Below are positions 31,067 to 39,896 of a stretch of DNA of 49,922 nucleotides, in pieces. Where the stretch lies: assembly GCF_002925905.1 (NCBI RefSeq), contig NZ_PRDB01000026.1:1-49922 (forward strand), written 5' to 3'. The notes under the pieces are model-generated. The model did no database searches. It was not told the DNA's origin and worked only from the letters and a program-made list of their open reading frames with translations. The position numbers and the translations under genes were made by a program. Every line of letters begins with the position of its first letter. Positions within the stretch are counted from its first letter, which is position 1. This DNA comes from Klebsiella michiganensis (GTDB taxonomy: Bacteria > Pseudomonadota > Gammaproteobacteria > Enterobacterales > Enterobacteriaceae).

Positions 31067-34000
31067 GCCAGGGCCGCTTTAACCTGTCAGCGCTTGCGGT
31101 GCGCGAGCGCTCGGTCACGCTGTTTTTGATTATTCTGGTGACCATCGCCGGTATTTACGCCTTTTTTGGCCTCGGGCGAGCGGAGGATCCCCCCTTTACG
31201 GTTAAGCAAATGACGGTTATCACCGTCTGGCCCGGCGCGACCGCGCAGGAGATACAGGATCAGGTGGCTGAGCCGCTGGAAAAACGCCTGCAGGAGCTCA
31301 AATGGTATGACCGCACGGAAACCTATACCCGGCCCGGCATGGCCTTTATCACGCTCTCACTCCAGGACAATACGCCGCCATCACAGGTGCAGGAAGAGTT
31401 CTACCAGGCGCGGAAGAAGCTTGGCGATGAAAGCAGAAACCTCCCCGCCGGCGTGACGGGGCCGATGATAAATGATGAATTTGCCGACGTCACTTTCGCC
31501 CTGTTTGCGCTGAAAGCGAAAGGAGAACCGCAGCGCCTGCTGGTCCGCGATGCCGAAACGTTACGCCAGCAGCTCCTGCACGTCCCGGGGGTCAAGAAAG
31601 TCAATATTATCGGCGAACAGGCCGAACGGATTTATATCTCCTTCTCCCATGAGCGTCTGGCTACCATGGGGCTCTCGCCGCAGGATATTTTCAATGCGCT
31701 GAATAACCAGAACGCATTAACCGCGGCAGGTTCAATTGAAACGCGCGGCGCGCAGATCTTTATTCGCCTCGATGGCGCTTTCGATGAATTGCAGAAGATC
31801 CGCGATACGCCATTTATTGCTCAGGGTAAAACGCTCAAGCTGTCCGATGTGGCAACGGTAGAACGCGGTTATGAAGACCCGCCCACTTTGCAGATTCGTA
31901 ACCAACATGAACCGGCGCTGCTGCTGGGGATCGTGATGCGTGAAGGCTGGAATGGGCTGGCGTTGGGTAAAGCGCTGGATGCCGAAACGGCAAAAATCAA
32001 TGCCAGTATGCCGCTGGGGATGACCCTGACGAAAGTCACCGATCAGTCCGTGAATATCAGCGCCGCAGTCGATGAGTTTATGATCAAATTCTTCGTCGCC
32101 CTGCTCGTGGTGATGGTGGTCTGTTTTGTCAGCATGGGGTGGCGCGTGGGGGTCGTGGTCGCGGCGGCGGTTCCCCTGACGCTGGCGGTTGTTTTTGTGG
32201 TGATGGAGGCCGCCGGTATCAACTTTGACCGCGTGACGCTGGGCTCCCTGATTCTTGCCCTGGGCTTACTGGTTGACGACGCGATAATCGCCATCGAAAT
32301 GATGGTGGTGAAAATGGAGGAGGGCTACGACAGAATCAAAGCCTCCGCCTACGCCTGGAGCCATACCGCCGCGCCCATGCTGGCCGGTACCCTGGTCACG
32401 GCTATCGGCTTTATGCCGAATGGTTTCGCCCAGTCCACCGCCGGGGAATACACCAGCAATATGTTCTGGATTGTTGGCCTCGCCCTGATTGCCTCATGGC
32501 TGGTCGCCGTTGTTTTCACCCCTTATCTGGGGGTGAAAATGCTGCCGGATATCGCAAAGGTAGAAGGGGGGCATACCGCCATCTATGACACGCCGCGCTA
32601 TAACCGCTTTCGCCGCCTGCTGACCCGCGTTATCGCCAGGAAATGGCTGGTGGCCGGTTCCGTCATCGCGCTTTTCGCGCTGGCGGTCATGGGGATGGGG
32701 CTGGTGAAAAAACAGTTTTTCCCCACCTCTGACCGCCCGGAAGTGCTCGTTGAAGTGCAGATGCCCTATGGTACCTCGATTGAGCAGACCAGCGCGGCAA
32801 CGGCCAAAATAGAGGACTGGTTGGAAAAACAGCCGGAAGCCAGGATAGTTACCGCCTACATTGGCCAGGGTTCACCGCGTTTTTACCTGGCGATGGCCCC
32901 CGAACTCCCCGACCCGTCGTTTGCCAAAATAGTGATATTGACGGACAGCCAGGCATCACGCGATGCGCTCAAATTGCGGCTGCGGCAAGCCGTGGCCAGC
33001 GGACTGGCGCCTGAAGCACGCGTTCGCGTGACGCAGCTGGTGTTTGGCCCGTATTCCCCTTTCCCGGTCGCCTGGCGAGTGATGGGGCCGGATACCGATA
33101 CACTGCGCGACATCGCGGACCGGGTTAAGGGCGTGCTGCAGGCAAGCCCGATGATGAGGACCGTCAACACCGACTGGGGATCGCGCGTGCCGACACTGCA
33201 TTTCACCCTCGATCAGGACCGTCTACAGGCAACCGGCTTAACGTCCAATGCCGTTGCTCAGCAGCTCCAGTTCCTGCTATCGGGCATTCCCATCACCGCC
33301 GTGCGGGAAGATATTCGCTCGGTGCAGGTGACGGGGCGCGCCGCGGGGGATATACGTCTGGATCCGGCCAAAATTGAAGGGTTTAGCCTGGTCGGCAATG
33401 CGGGCCAGCGCATCCCGCTCGCGCAAATCGGGAAGGTGGAGGTCAGAATGGAAGATCCTTTACTGCGTCGCCGCGACAGAACGCCCACAATTACCGTGCG
33501 GGGGGATATTGCCGACAATCTTCAGCCTCCGGACGTTTCCGCCTCCATCATGAAACAGCTGCAGCCGATTGTGGACTCGCTTCCGCCCGGGTACCGTATC
33601 GAAATGGCGGGTTCAATTGAGGAATCGGCTAAAGCCACCCGGGCGATGGCGCCGCTGTTCCCCATCATGATCGCCCTGACGCTGCTGATCATCATTGTGC
33701 AGGTGCGCTCAATGTCGGCCATGGTTATGGTATTTCTAACCGCTCCGCTCGGGCTTGTCGGCGTGGTTCCCGCGCTGCTGCTTTTCAATCAGCCATTTGG
33801 TATCAACGCCCTCGTCGGGCTGATCGCGCTTTCGGGCATTCTGATGCGTAATACGCTGATTCTTATCGGGCAGATTCACCATAATGAGAAAGAAGGTCTC
33901 GATCCGTACCATGCGGTCATCGAAGCGACGGTGCAGAGAGCCAGGCCCGTCTTACTGACGGCCATGGCCGCCGTTCTGGCGTTCATTCCTCTGACCCATT

Positions 34001-34143
34001 CGGTGTTCTGGGGGACGCTCGCCTATACCCTGATTGGCGGGACGTTGGGGGGAACCGTCATGACGCTGGTGTTCTTGCCCGCCATGTATGCGATCTGGTT
34101 CAGGATCCGTCCTGAAGCCCGGCGCCATGCTGAACAACATTAA
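31063..34143 (+). CDS. RND-family proton-driven efflux transporter
   Basis: 1026 residues, the HAE/AcrB size, with the duplicated 6-helix plus large periplasmic loop layout. The helix 4 proton-relay pair is D405-D406 in GLLVDDAIIAIEM. At the helix 10 position where AcrB has its essential Lys940, this protein has R929 (LMRNTLILI), as I recall for the TriC-like RND subgroup. It should expel amphipathic toxicants from the periplasm or membrane using the proton gradient. It forms an operon with the adaptor gene and is followed by a strong terminator. Substrates are unknown; the RND group often handles biocides and dyes. Confidence 0.93.
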   Translation: MSQGRFNLSALAVRERSVTLFLIILVTIAGIYAFFGLGRAEDPPFTVKQMTVITVWPGATAQEIQDQVAEPLEKRLQELKWYDRTETYTRPGMAFITLSLQDNTPPSQVQEEFYQARKKLGDESRNLPAGVTGPMINDEFADVTFALFALKAKGEPQRLLVRDAETLRQQLLHVPGVKKVNIIGEQAERIYISFSHERLATMGLSPQDIFNALNNQNALTAAGSIETRGAQIFIRLDGAFDELQKIRDTPFIAQGKTLKLSDVATVERGYEDPPTLQIRNQHEPALLLGIVMREGWNGLALGKALDAETAKINASMPLGMTLTKVTDQSVNISAAVDEFMIKFFVALLVVMVVCFVSMGWRVGVVVAAAVPLTLAVVFVVMEAAGINFDRVTLGSLILALGLLVDDAIIAIEMMVVKMEEGYDRIKASAYAWSHTAAPMLAGTLVTAIGFMPNGFAQSTAGEYTSNMFWIVGLALIASWLVAVVFTPYLGVKMLPDIAKVEGGHTAIYDTPRYNRFRRLLTRVIARKWLVAGSVIALFALAVMGMGLVKKQFFPTSDRPEVLVEVQMPYGTSIEQTSAATAKIEDWLEKQPEARIVTAYIGQGSPRFYLAMAPELPDPSFAKIVILTDSQASRDALKLRLRQAVASGLAPEARVRVTQLVFGPYSPFPVAWRVMGPDTDTLRDIADRVKGVLQASPMMRTVNTDWGSRVPTLHFTLDQDRLQATGLTSNAVAQQLQFLLSGIPITAVREDIRSVQVTGRAAGDIRLDPAKIEGFSLVGNAGQRIPLAQIGKVEVRMEDPLLRRRDRTPTITVRGDIADNLQPPDVSASIMKQLQPIVDSLPPGYRIEMAGSIEESAKATRAMAPLFPIMIALTLLIIIVQVRSMSAMVMVFLTAPLGLVGVVPALLLFNQPFGINALVGLIALSGILMRNTLILIGQIHHNEKEGLDPYHAVIEATVQRARPVLLTAMAAVLAFIPLTHSVFWGTLAYTLIGGTLGGTVMTLVFLPAMYAIWFRIRPEARRHAEQH

Positions 34144-34195
34144 GGCGCTCGCCTGCCTGCTCAACGAGCGCCTGGCGTGACCGTCCGAAAGCAGA

Positions 34196-34224
34196 GAAAA
34201 GCGCCGCAGTCCGCGGCGCTTTTC
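34196..34224. terminator. Strong bidirectional terminator after the RND operon
   Basis: GAAAAGCGCCGC (34196-34207) pairs perfectly over 12 bp with GCGGCGCTTTTC (34213-34224), loop of 5. The A-tract and T-tract are part of the stem, so it can terminate from either side. Confidence 0.85.
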
Positions 34225-34290
34225 ATCACGCCTGAATATAGCGATGAATATTGGGTCCCATGGTGTATTGTTCGGCTGTCAGATTGGTAA

Positions 34291-34333
34291 AACCGGGAGT
34301 TTTTGAATATTCGGGTTATCCCGGTTCTTTTTT
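34291..34333. terminator. Terminator between RND operon and permease fragment
   Basis: AACCGGGA (34291-34298) pairs with TCCCGGTT (34319-34326), with CTTTTTT on the plus-strand side and TTTTACC on the minus-strand side. It lies 2 bp beyond the end of the truncated permease gene, so it was probably that gene's terminator. Confidence 0.7.
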
Positions 34334-34334
34334 A

Positions 34335-34706
34335 TTAAAGAAAAGCGTAAATCATCCGTAGCCAGAGTATGGCTCCAACGGCAATAATCATTTTCAGGAT
34401 GAAGTTACTTGCCGGGAAAAAATATACCGCCGGCAGTGCGGAACGCCTGGCCTTAATGAGTAAATAAGGCGGCAATAATATACTCCACAGCACCAGCGAG
34501 ATGCCGGCAAAGGCCAGGGCAGACAAAAATCCTTGCGGGGCAAAAATACAGGCCAGCGCGGCAGGAAAATAGGTCAAAAATATGGCCAGCGGGCGTGAGC
34601 CCCCGCGGTTAATTTTGTTCAGCATATCCTCGAGATAATCACTCAAACCGATTGAGGCTGACATTAGAGAGGCTAAAACGGCAATACATCCAAAAGAGAC
34701 CAGCAT
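34335..34706 (-). pseudogene. C-terminal stump of an aromatic amino acid permease (HAAAP family)
   Basis: About 123 residues that correspond to the last third of TyrP/Mtr/TnaB-type permeases (normally about 400 residues): SASIGLSDYLEDML followed by three to four hydrophobic spans. No N-terminal part is found upstream; the frame begins directly next to the hairpin that follows the oxoamine synthase gene. A deletion has therefore probably removed the first two thirds. It may once have imported an aromatic amino acid precursor for the neighbouring cluster, but that is inference. Confidence 0.72.
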
Positions 34707-34744
34707 CCGTAGGCGGCCTGCCGAAGCAGGCCGGCAGCAGCTAT

Positions 34745-35974
34745 TTATTTCGTGGCTTCAGCCAATGATTCTCTGAAGTTTTTATGGAAGTCGTCGATTT
34801 GCCCGCTCTCGTGGAGCGCCGACAATGCGCAGCGCAGAATGGCGTGTCCTTCTTCAACGGTTGGATACATCGCCACGGTCGTCGCGAAGCCGCGATCGTG
34901 CAGTTTTTTGCACATCGTGATGGCGAGATCTTCGTTACCAATCAGGATCCCCCGAATCGGCATCGTCGTACCCCGGTTAACGATGTCGATCTTACCGAAA
35001 ACTTCATCAAAATAGCGAATGACGTTCTGAAGCTTCTCCTGGCGGGCAGCGACGGTGCCGTCCAGGTGAAGATCGGCGGCGGCTACGCAGGCGGCAATTC
35101 CAGGCAATGAAGGCGGCCCACCAAAGGCGTAGGTTGTGCCGTAGGTCTTAATAAAGTTGATGGTCTCAGCGTCGCGACAGGCGATAAATCCACCATGTGA
35201 GCCAAAGGCTTTAGACAGCGAGCCGGCGATAATAATACGCTCGTCAAGCCGATGGCCGAGGCATGACATAACGTATCCGGAACCGTACTCTCCGTAGATA
35301 GAGGTGCCGTGCGCATCGTCTATATACGCGTAGCCGTCATACTGATGCGCCATGCGGACAATATGCGCGACGGGGGCGACGCCGCCCATTGAGCCTACGC
35401 TGTCTGATACCGAGATCGGCGTTAATCCCTGGCTGGCCGCATAGCGAAAAGCCTCTTCAATCCGCGCCTTATCCTGAAAATCAATTCTGACGACTTCCCC
35501 AAACTGCTGTAAAAGTCCGCGGTTGATCTGCAATGTCGCGTGCGCGGTCTTCTCCATAATAAAATAGGGTTTTTTGCTGAACGTAAAATGCGGCAGCGTC
35601 CCGGATGCCAGCAGCGGCAGCACCGCGATATGGCAAGGGGTCACGGCGTTAAACGTCAGAGTATGAGCCCCATGCATGATGTCGTTCAGTCGTGCTTCCA
35701 GCTGCGGGAACAGATCGACTTTTACCCGCGTTCTGGCGACAGAAACCTGCACGCCAAAACGCTCAATGGCGTCGACAACCGCTTTTTTCAGCGCCGGGTG
35801 AGTCTCTAGCCCAAGATAAGAGCATGAGACAAATTCCACCATTTTTCTGCCATCGTCGAGGGTAATGACCTTGCCGTCCCTTTTTACCGCGACCAGTTCA
35901 TTAATATGTTCAGAGAATACCCGGGTCTGATATTTTAGCGACCTGTCTATTTTCCTTTTTTGCCAGTTTTCCAT
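34745..35974 (-). CDS. Alpha-oxoamine synthase (PLP, BioF/KBL/SPT/CqsA family)
   Basis: 409 residues. Family landmarks: SCSYLGLETHP (50-60), TAHATLQ with the ring-stacking His at 145, SVSDSVGSMGG (188-198), YIDDAHGTS with D219/D220 and H222, and the Schiff-base lysine K255 in IAGSLSKAFGSHGGF. These enzymes condense an amino acid with an acyl-CoA or acyl carrier thioester, losing CO2, to give an alpha-aminoketone. It is clearly not the house-keeping bioF or kbl, which sit in other contexts. It is coupled to an exporter gene (28-bp overlap) and faces a diiron oxygenase gene, which points to secondary metabolism. Acyl donor and amino acid are unknown. A GC-rich hairpin lies at about 34714-34737 after the stop. 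Confidence 0.85.
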   Translation of the reverse strand: MENWQKRKIDRSLKYQTRVFSEHINELVAVKRDGKVITLDDGRKMVEFVSCSYLGLETHPALKKAVVDAIERFGVQVSVARTRVKVDLFPQLEARLNDIMHGAHTLTFNAVTPCHIAVLPLLASGTLPHFTFSKKPYFIMEKTAHATLQINRGLLQQFGEVVRIDFQDKARIEEAFRYAASQGLTPISVSDSVGSMGGVAPVAHIVRMAHQYDGYAYIDDAHGTSIYGEYGSGYVMSCLGHRLDERIIIAGSLSKAFGSHGGFIACRDAETINFIKTYGTTYAFGGPPSLPGIAACVAAADLHLDGTVAARQEKLQNVIRYFDEVFGKIDIVNRGTTMPIRGILIGNEDLAITMCKKLHDRGFATTVAMYPTVEEGHAILRCALSALHESGQIDDFHKNFRESLAEATK

Positions 35975-37086
35975 TGCGTTACCTTCATTGTCGTGACTAC
36001 CAGAAGAGACAGAATTGCCAGCGTTAACGTGCTTGCACCGAGGGTTCTGTCAAACCCCATACCGGTATCCGTTAGTTTTACGGCGAAATAGCTGATGGCG
36101 CCGGCGCTCACCGTTTGAATAAATCCGGTGACGGACGCCGCAATACCTGTTTTGCTGCCTTTGATTTGCAGCGCGATAAAATTCGCGCTCGGGTAATAGG
36201 CGCCAAGGGTGAGGTTAAAAATCATCGAGCCGGCGATGCATAATAGTAGTGAGTGGCTGCCGATAATAAATGGGGTAACCGCTAGCGCATTCAGGATAAA
36301 TAAAATCCACGGGTTAATTATTCGCTCAAATTTTGCGATCTGATTGCCAATAATAAAAAATAATACGGAAGCAGAAAAGAGCAGCGAGTAGTGCATGGTG
36401 CTTAGCCCCAGCTGCTGCATAAAAATGGCCGGCGACAGCGAGATATAGCAAAACAGCGAACTCAGAATCAGCGAAACCAGCAGCGTTCCCTGAATAAATG
36501 CCGGGGTGATAAACCCGGAAGAGGAGGGCGCCGCGGCCGCATCATGCTGCTTAAGGCGACGCGGAGAGAGCACAAGGGTGACGACGCTAAACAGGGCCAT
36601 AACCAGGAATATCGAATTCCAGCTCAGATAGCCGAGGAGTGCGGCGCCGGCCAGCGGCGCAATAAGAGGAACCACCGCGCTGGCGGAAGAAATATCGGAA
36701 AGCGCGCGCTTGAGCGTTAGCGGGGAGAACGTCTCTTTAGCGATAGCTTTAGACAGGACCGGCCCGGCGCCGGCGCCCAGGGCCTGTAACGCCCTGCCGG
36801 CCAACAGCATCATTAAACTATCGGACATAAAACAGAGGAGGCTGCCCGCGAGGAAAAGCAAAAAGCTGGCCGTCAGTACGCGTAATTTACCCAGCTTTTC
36901 GCCAAGAAATCCTGATAATAACTGGCTCGCCGCGTATATCACCAGAAAACCACTAATGGTTAACTGAATAGCCGAATAATCGGTAGTAAACGCTTTTTGT
37001 AATAGGGGCAGCGCGGGCACGATCATATCTGTCGCCAGCGCGGAAACCGATGCGGCGAGAATAAGGTATAAGTATATCCTGAGCAT
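35947..37086 (-). CDS. MFS transporter, Bcr/CflA drug-resistance type
   Basis: 379 residues with about 12 membrane spans. ATDMIVPALPLLQKAF near the N-terminus and LSGFLGEKLGKLRV (motif A) are typical of the Bcr/CflA subfamily. MLLAGRALQALGAGAGPVLSKAI is the matching helix 4/5 region. Such pumps export drugs, peptides or small metabolites by proton antiport. Because it overlaps the oxoamine synthase gene, it may export the product of that enzyme. It lies 44 bp after the EamA gene. Confidence 0.87.
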   Translation of the reverse strand: MLRIYLYLILAASVSALATDMIVPALPLLQKAFTTDYSAIQLTISGFLVIYAASQLLSGFLGEKLGKLRVLTASFLLFLAGSLLCFMSDSLMMLLAGRALQALGAGAGPVLSKAIAKETFSPLTLKRALSDISSASAVVPLIAPLAGAALLGYLSWNSIFLVMALFSVVTLVLSPRRLKQHDAAAAPSSSGFITPAFIQGTLLVSLILSSLFCYISLSPAIFMQQLGLSTMHYSLLFSASVLFFIIGNQIAKFERIINPWILFILNALAVTPFIIGSHSLLLCIAGSMIFNLTLGAYYPSANFIALQIKGSKTGIAASVTGFIQTVSAGAISYFAVKLTDTGMGFDRTLGASTLTLAILSLLVVTTMKVTQWKTGKKGK

Positions 37087-37130
37087 GTTAAACTCTTCGG
37101 TGAATATGGGTTAAAACGTTAGATTATTAT

Positions 37131-38033
37131 TTATGAATACGCCGCTGCTTTTTTAGCGACTGAGCAAATCGCGATTCCGGTCAAAATTAATAGCGAGCTC
37201 AGTAAATGATAGAGATGCGGCTGGGTATGTAAAAACACAATGCTTAATATGCCGCCGGAAAGCGGAATAATATGGGTATAAATCTCACCGCGAGTCGCGC
37301 CAATAGCCGCGATGCCTTTATTCCAGAACAGGTAGGCCAGCCACGAGGGGAAAATCACCAGATACGCCAGTCCAGTAAGGAAAGCGATATCGTGGTAGGC
37401 GGCGAATGAGGTGGCGGGGTGCAGCCACAGCCAGAAAATCACCACCGGAAGCAGAATAAGGGCGCCAAGAAGCGAACTGACGGCGACGAAAGCATTGGCG
37501 GGGATACGACGATCTTTGTTACGCAACAGCGAGCAGTATACTGCCCAGCTTAGCGCCGAGCCCATTGCCCACAGATCGCCCTGGCTAAACCCTTTTAGCC
37601 CCTCTGCGTTGCTCAGGTTGCCATGCAGCAGGAGCAGCAGCACCCCTGCGGTACTAAAGATCACGCCCCACCAGTTCCGCGCCGATACCCGGTCATGGAA
37701 AATCAGGCGATTAATCATCAGCACCATACAGGGGGTCGCAGACATGTAAATCGCTGCGTTCAGCGCAGACGTCGACTGCAGACCAATATAGAGGGTTAAG
37801 GGAAAGCTCACCTGTCCACACAGCGTTAGAACCAGCAGCGTTGCGCCATTCTGGCGGAACAACGGCCGACTGTCGCGGATTTGCCGCTGATACAGCAATA
37901 CCAGCAGTAGTGCGGTCAACGCCCATCTCGCTTCGGTCATGAGAATCGGATCCGCGCCCTGAACGAGAATATGCCCTACGACATAATTCCCTCCCCAAAA
38001 CAGGGCCGCCAGCGTGAGTAACAGGTAAGGCAT
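37131..38033 (-). CDS. EamA/DMT-family transporter
   Basis: About 300 residues from ATG 38033, chosen because AAGGA is 6 bases before it; upstream ATGs at 38039 and 38048 are possible. Ten membrane spans in two repeats of the EamA domain: LLLTLAALFWGGNYVVGH opens the first and GDLWAMGSALSWAVYCSLL the second. DMT carriers export amino acids or small metabolites. It is the first gene of the minus-strand half of the oxoamine synthase cluster. Confidence 0.87.
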   Translation of the reverse strand: MPYLLLTLAALFWGGNYVVGHILVQGADPILMTEARWALTALLLVLLYQRQIRDSRPLFRQNGATLLVLTLCGQVSFPLTLYIGLQSTSALNAAIYMSATPCMVLMINRLIFHDRVSARNWWGVIFSTAGVLLLLLHGNLSNAEGLKGFSQGDLWAMGSALSWAVYCSLLRNKDRRIPANAFVAVSSLLGALILLPVVIFWLWLHPATSFAAYHDIAFLTGLAYLVIFPSWLAYLFWNKGIAAIGATRGEIYTHIIPLSGGILSIVFLHTQPHLYHLLSSLLILTGIAICSVAKKAAAYS

Positions 38034-38201
38034 GCTCATTCCTTGCATCGCTTAGAACTGTACTAAATGGTAACTTTATTTTTTTTAATATATCAATTAA
38101 ATTTTATGGTTATTGGAGGATTTTATTATTTTTTTATTTTAAATCATGCGTTTAAAAATTAGTTACCTGTGTGCAAAAAATCTGATTGCAGCATATTTGT
38201 C

Positions 38202-38219
38202 TGTACGATAACGTATACA
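38202..38219. promoter_or_regulatory. Possible operator before the diiron oxygenase gene
   Basis: TGTA (38202-38205) and TACA (38216-38219) bracket 10 bp in the divergent promoter between the EamA and oxygenase genes. The whole 38034-38246 gap is very AT-rich. It could bind the TetR encoded at 39318, but the dyad is short. Confidence 0.25.
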
Positions 38220-38246
38220 TACCATGCATTATACAGGGATAAATCA

Positions 38247-39338
38247 ATGCGTAAGACAGAAAATGGTTTCACCGGGAACGAACAACATTCCGCAATGGCC
38301 AGGCTCTCTCTGGATGACATGATTGACCAGCTTCTTCACAGCAACGCGCTTTCACTGAAACTGACGGCCAATCCGCTACTGGCGGACAGAGCCTGGTACC
38401 TGACCGAAAATACCTGTACTAAGGCTTTTACCGCCAACGATCCGCAAGCGAAAAAACGTGCCCACAGCGCGCTGTTTAAACTCTACCAGGCGTGGCTGGC
38501 GGAGCCGCTATCGGCGGCGGCAAAAAACCAGTTTCATCCATTACTCTGCGGGATCAGAAGCTACATCGAATCAGAATGGCTCCGGGTGGAAAAAAAACGT
38601 TTCAGTTTCCCGATACCCGCGCTTGACGCCGGGAATATCGTTGAGGAACTCCGTCATTTATGTCAGAAACATCCGGCTTCGCACCATCCCCTCTTTGATT
38701 TCCTCTCCTCTTCCGCCTCTGCTACGCAAATAGACTATTTCTTCAAAAGCGATAGCGCGCTCAATTTGCTGTTTTTCGATCTGGTCGCGATGGGGCTGGT
38801 CGGCTCTCTGCCAGAAACGCGTGCAGAAATTGCCCAGAACCTTTGGGATGAAATAGGCCAGGGCAGCCAGGAGTTTACGCACGTTAATTTGTATAAGGAT
38901 TTGCTGAAGCGCAGAGATATTGCGCTACCTGAAAACCATTTCGCCCATCTGTATGACTGGCAGGGGCTCGCCGGGTATAACGCGTTCATGCTGGGCGGCG
39001 TTAACCGTCAGCATTACTACAAATCGCTCGGCGTGATGGCGATGACGGAACTGCTGGACCCGCCGCAGTACCAGAAGCTCGTGACCGGGTGCCGTCGCAT
39101 TGGCCTTACGGATCGCGACGTGCATTATTACGCGGAACATATCGAGGTTGATATCGGTCACGCCGATGGGTGGCTGAATAACGTTATCGTTCCGATCGGC
39201 AATAAAAACCCGGCTGCGCTGGAGGAGGTCTACGTTGGCGCAGCGCTGCGTCTTCAGACCTGCTGCGATTACTACGATTGTCTGCTGGAGGCGTTACGTA
39301 CCGTTGTTGAACGCGAGTCAGAGGGTGCCGCCCTCTGA
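38247..39338 (+). CDS. Haem-oxygenase-like diiron oxygenase (HDO), candidate N-oxygenase
   Basis: 363 residues from ATG 38247 (AGGGAT upstream). It belongs to the iron-containing redox enzyme family with the haem-oxygenase fold (Haem_oxygenas_2). Ligand motifs are NLWDEIGQG..EFTH with E202 and H212, E268 in MTELLD, and HIEVDIGH with H298, D302 and H305. The gaps between these (10, 56, 30, 4, 3) equal those I recall for SznF (E215, H225, E281, H311, D315, H318), an N-oxygenase. The extra His at 298 is a trait reported for N-oxygenating members, whereas decarboxylating UndA lacks it. The first carboxylate would be D169 or D178 instead of Glu. Predicted role: O2-dependent N-oxidation of an amine or guanidine, perhaps the product or precursor of the divergent oxoamine synthase. 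It overlaps the convergent TetR gene by 21 bp. Confidence 0.85.
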   Translation: MRKTENGFTGNEQHSAMARLSLDDMIDQLLHSNALSLKLTANPLLADRAWYLTENTCTKAFTANDPQAKKRAHSALFKLYQAWLAEPLSAAAKNQFHPLLCGIRSYIESEWLRVEKKRFSFPIPALDAGNIVEELRHLCQKHPASHHPLFDFLSSSASATQIDYFFKSDSALNLLFFDLVAMGLVGSLPETRAEIAQNLWDEIGQGSQEFTHVNLYKDLLKRRDIALPENHFAHLYDWQGLAGYNAFMLGGVNRQHYYKSLGVMAMTELLDPPQYQKLVTGCRRIGLTDRDVHYYAEHIEVDIGHADGWLNNVIVPIGNKNPAALEEVYVGAALRLQTCCDYYDCLLEALRTVVERESEGAAL

Positions 39339-39896
39339 ATAAATAAGCGCTTTTGCCGCGCTCCAGGCCGTTATTCCGGGAGGGATCTCCCGGCATTCCG
39401 AGGACTCCGCCTGCTGAGCGGCAATGGCGCCGTCAATCAGCATGAGCATCATCATCGCCACCCGTTCCGCAGGTTCCGGTTTTAACAGCAGGGTAAGAAT
39501 GTCGCGGAAAAACTGGTAGAGGCGCGATTTAAACCGTGAGCATGTCGCCCGGATAGCGGAAGACGAGGTTCCATATTCAAACAGGGCGCGGGTGAACATG
39601 CAGCCGTGGAAATCCTCACAGGTGAACCAGTTATTGTAATATTCGAAGACGGCAAACAGCTTCTCGCGGCCCGAAGGTTTATCGGCGGTAATCTCCTGCA
39701 GCGCCTGCATAAACTCACTCTCTTTCTGCTGTAAAATATCAAGAATGAGCGCCTCTTTATCCGCATAGTAGCGGTAGAAGGTCATTTTGGAGATGCCTGC
39801 ATTCTCCGATATCCGGTCAATACTCGGCGACTGATACCCCTCTTTGTTAAACAGAGACATTGACTGGCGGATAATTTCCGCTTGTTTTGGCTTCAT
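39318..39896 (-). CDS. TetR-family regulator next to the diiron oxygenase
   Basis: About 192 residues from ATG 39896 (GGGA 8 bases upstream; a longer frame opens at 39950). The HTH is SIDRISENAGISKMTFYRYYADK. A C-terminal helical domain follows, with CEDFHGCMFTRALFEYG typical of TetR_C groups near oxidoreductases. It is convergent with the oxygenase gene and overlaps its end by 21 bp, and probably controls the cluster. The ligand could be the cluster's product. Confidence 0.82.
   Translation of the reverse strand: MKPKQAEIIRQSMSLFNKEGYQSPSIDRISENAGISKMTFYRYYADKEALILDILQQKESEFMQALQEITADKPSGREKLFAVFEYYNNWFTCEDFHGCMFTRALFEYGTSSSAIRATCSRFKSRLYQFFRDILTLLLKPEPAERVAMMMLMLIDGAIAAQQAESSECREIPPGITAWSAAKALIYSEGGTL

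Noticed and set aside
34745..35974. bioF or kbl
   Set aside because: No bioBCD or tdh genes adjoin. The gene is coupled to exporters, and the N-terminal region differs from those of both enzymes.
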